Positions 63,055-64,000 of a stretch of 64,000 bases of DNA are shown one piece after another; the first letter of the stretch is position 1; each line of letters begins with the position of its first letter. The notes under the pieces are model-generated. The model was not told the DNA's origin. It did not search any database and was given only the letters and a program-made list of their open reading frames with translations. Source of the stretch: Melampsora larici-populina 98AG31 (taxonomy: Eukaryota; Basidiomycota; Pucciniomycetes; Pucciniales; Melampsoraceae); contig NW_006768766.1 of assembly GCF_000204055.1 (NCBI RefSeq), forward strand, positions 84,233-148,232, read 5' to 3'. Position numbers and translations under genes: made by a program.

Positions 63055-63923
63055 CTATTTTTTGAAATTTTTAGAAGGCATCACTTTGATGTCACAGTCA
63101 TCTTCGGAATCCGGAACGACATAAGCCATGTCTCGCAGCTTGCTTTCTTCAACATCAACAAGATGATGGTAGAAACGGCGAGCACACTCCATCAACGCCC
63201 AACCAGTCCCAAATGGGATTCCCCATCGCTCCATATCGCGCGCGTCGTATGAACCCGGGAATAAGAAAGGATAAAAATTTTGAATCCCATGGTCTTCAAA
63301 CGCCTCGATGACAAGGTCCTCCTCATTTTCAGGCACGTCAGCAAATGCCACAAAATCGTGGATGGTCGAAAGGTACGCTAGTCTCTTTGCCTCCTGACGA
63401 TCTACCTCCACATCCATATCCTGCATCTCAGCATAACCCCAGGGAGTCCCAGGCGATCGTGCCACTTTGAGTTCTTGATTCGATGTCTTTGAACGCTTAG
63501 AGGACATGATTGGGTTCGTCGTTACGAGGTCCCGCTTGATGGAATGCCACTTGAAGGCTGGATCTTTTGGTGGTGGGTTATCCTTGGTAACCCCGTCAAT
63601 TCCAGCGGCCTAGATTGTTTGACATACGTCAACCAAAGTGATTACAAGGGAGAAGGGCGAAAAAACTACATACTATAGCTTTCGCCCACTTGACCATGTG
63701 TTCAAAGGACAAGGTCATGATTCGGGTAGGTTGAAGCTTATCGACTAGGCAATATCCCTCCTTGCAGGTGTTGCCAAGCGCCTTATGATGAGCAATCAAG
63801 TCTGTCAAGATCTGTTTCTGTTTGGGAACCGGGTCAGAATGATCGAGCTCGTCTTGCGAAGTCGTGCGCCCATGTTGAACGACGTTTCGAGCGGCCAAAA
63901 CTGCGTGAGCCAAAGATCGTTTC
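63055..63923 (-). CDS. Hypothetical protein, 3' part, 5' end beyond or near the window edge
   Basis: The 3' exon runs from about 63612 down to 63055: GIDGVTKDNPPPKDPAFKWH, then SIKRDLVTTNPIMSSKRSK, an acidic and helical middle (FVAFADVPENEEDLVIEAFE), GIPFGTGWALMECARRFYHH, and YVVPDSEDDCDIKVM to the stop. An upstream exon (to about 63923, acceptor TTTTTAG) reads KRSLAHAVLAARNVVQHGRT, ILTDLIAHHKALGNTCKEGY and FEHMVKWAKAIV, ending at GTATGT. The intron is about 63613-63672. No domain is recognised. The CxxGYC...FEHMVKWAKAIV layout looks like a lineage-specific protein family, possibly transposon-associated; that is inference. More exons probably lie to the right. Confidence 0.55.
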
Positions 63924-64000
63924 TAAAAACAAAAAGAGAAATGATCAAAGTTGATATGGGAGAGATGAGTGAAAGGGTGAGTGGACCACACGTACCTCGT

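Overview
This is an AT-rich window from a filamentous basidiomycete, most likely a rust fungus (Pucciniales). Evidence for this is the short GT-AG introns (about 60-90 bp), the combination of Ty1/copia elements, BED-finger hAT elements, a PIF/Harbinger element and a Tc1/mariner element, and small secreted cysteine-rich genes between ordinary fungal housekeeping genes. There is no bacterial-style operon, no rRNA or tRNA gene and no CRISPR array. The taxonomic call is inference; coding calls rest on motifs read by eye.

Positions 1 to about 28,230 are one nest of transposons. The host layer is a decayed hAT transposon on the + strand (hAT1). Its transposase is found in three widely separated pieces (1337-4186, 12028-12257, 27746-28080). 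Three insertions split it: a terminal-inverted-repeat (TIR) element carrying a piece of a G-protein alpha-subunit gene (4187-12027), a 299-bp MITE (12258-12556, TSD GGTAC) and a second, better preserved hAT (hAT2, 12619-27738, TSD CTTGGTG). These carry their own insertions: Copia-1 in the G-alpha piece (4835-11059, TSD GATGA), a complete PIF/Harbinger in a hAT2 intron (14287-18957, TSD TTA), and Copia-2 in the first hAT2 exon (21059-27255, TSD GAAGT). A third copia (Copia-0) runs off the left edge. Removing an insertion plus one TSD copy rejoins the interrupted reading frame for the MITE, hAT2, Copia-1 and Copia-2.

Positions 28,200-46,220 are gene-poor. They hold unclassified repeats, a guanine-deaminase pseudogene, a small gene with two predicted membrane segments, scraps of retroelements, an intact ESS2/DGCR14-type splicing factor gene (37827-39917) with a MITE in its upstream region, and a Ser-rich protein gene with a candidate PP1-docking motif (44917-46217).

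Positions 47,073-48,811 hold a second TIR element of the same type as the G-alpha carrier. It has related TIRs (CAACRC ends), GC-rich subterminal blocks and a clear 7-bp TSD, and it carries a piece of the TFIIH subunit TFB2/p52. The two carriers look like Pack-type, gene-fragment-capturing DNA transposons. Their CAACRC termini, and for the TFB2 carrier the 7-bp TSD, match hAT2, which makes a hAT2-like transposase the candidate driver.

The right third contains a five-exon secreted cysteine-rich protein gene (49687-50419), a second signal-peptide-bearing multi-exon gene (51200-53170), small inverted-repeat elements, the C-terminal half of a phosphofructokinase gene, a Tc1/mariner-like transposase with apparently intact DD34E motifs (60970-62133), and the 3' part of an unrecognised gene at the right edge.

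The most unusual sequence-level signal is in the copia LTRs. Three copia families with unrelated LTR sequence share one repeat plan (A-A-B-A-B). In the sense orientation every module junction reads AG|GT, so each module has the form GT...AG, like a row of abutting introns in the 5' leader.
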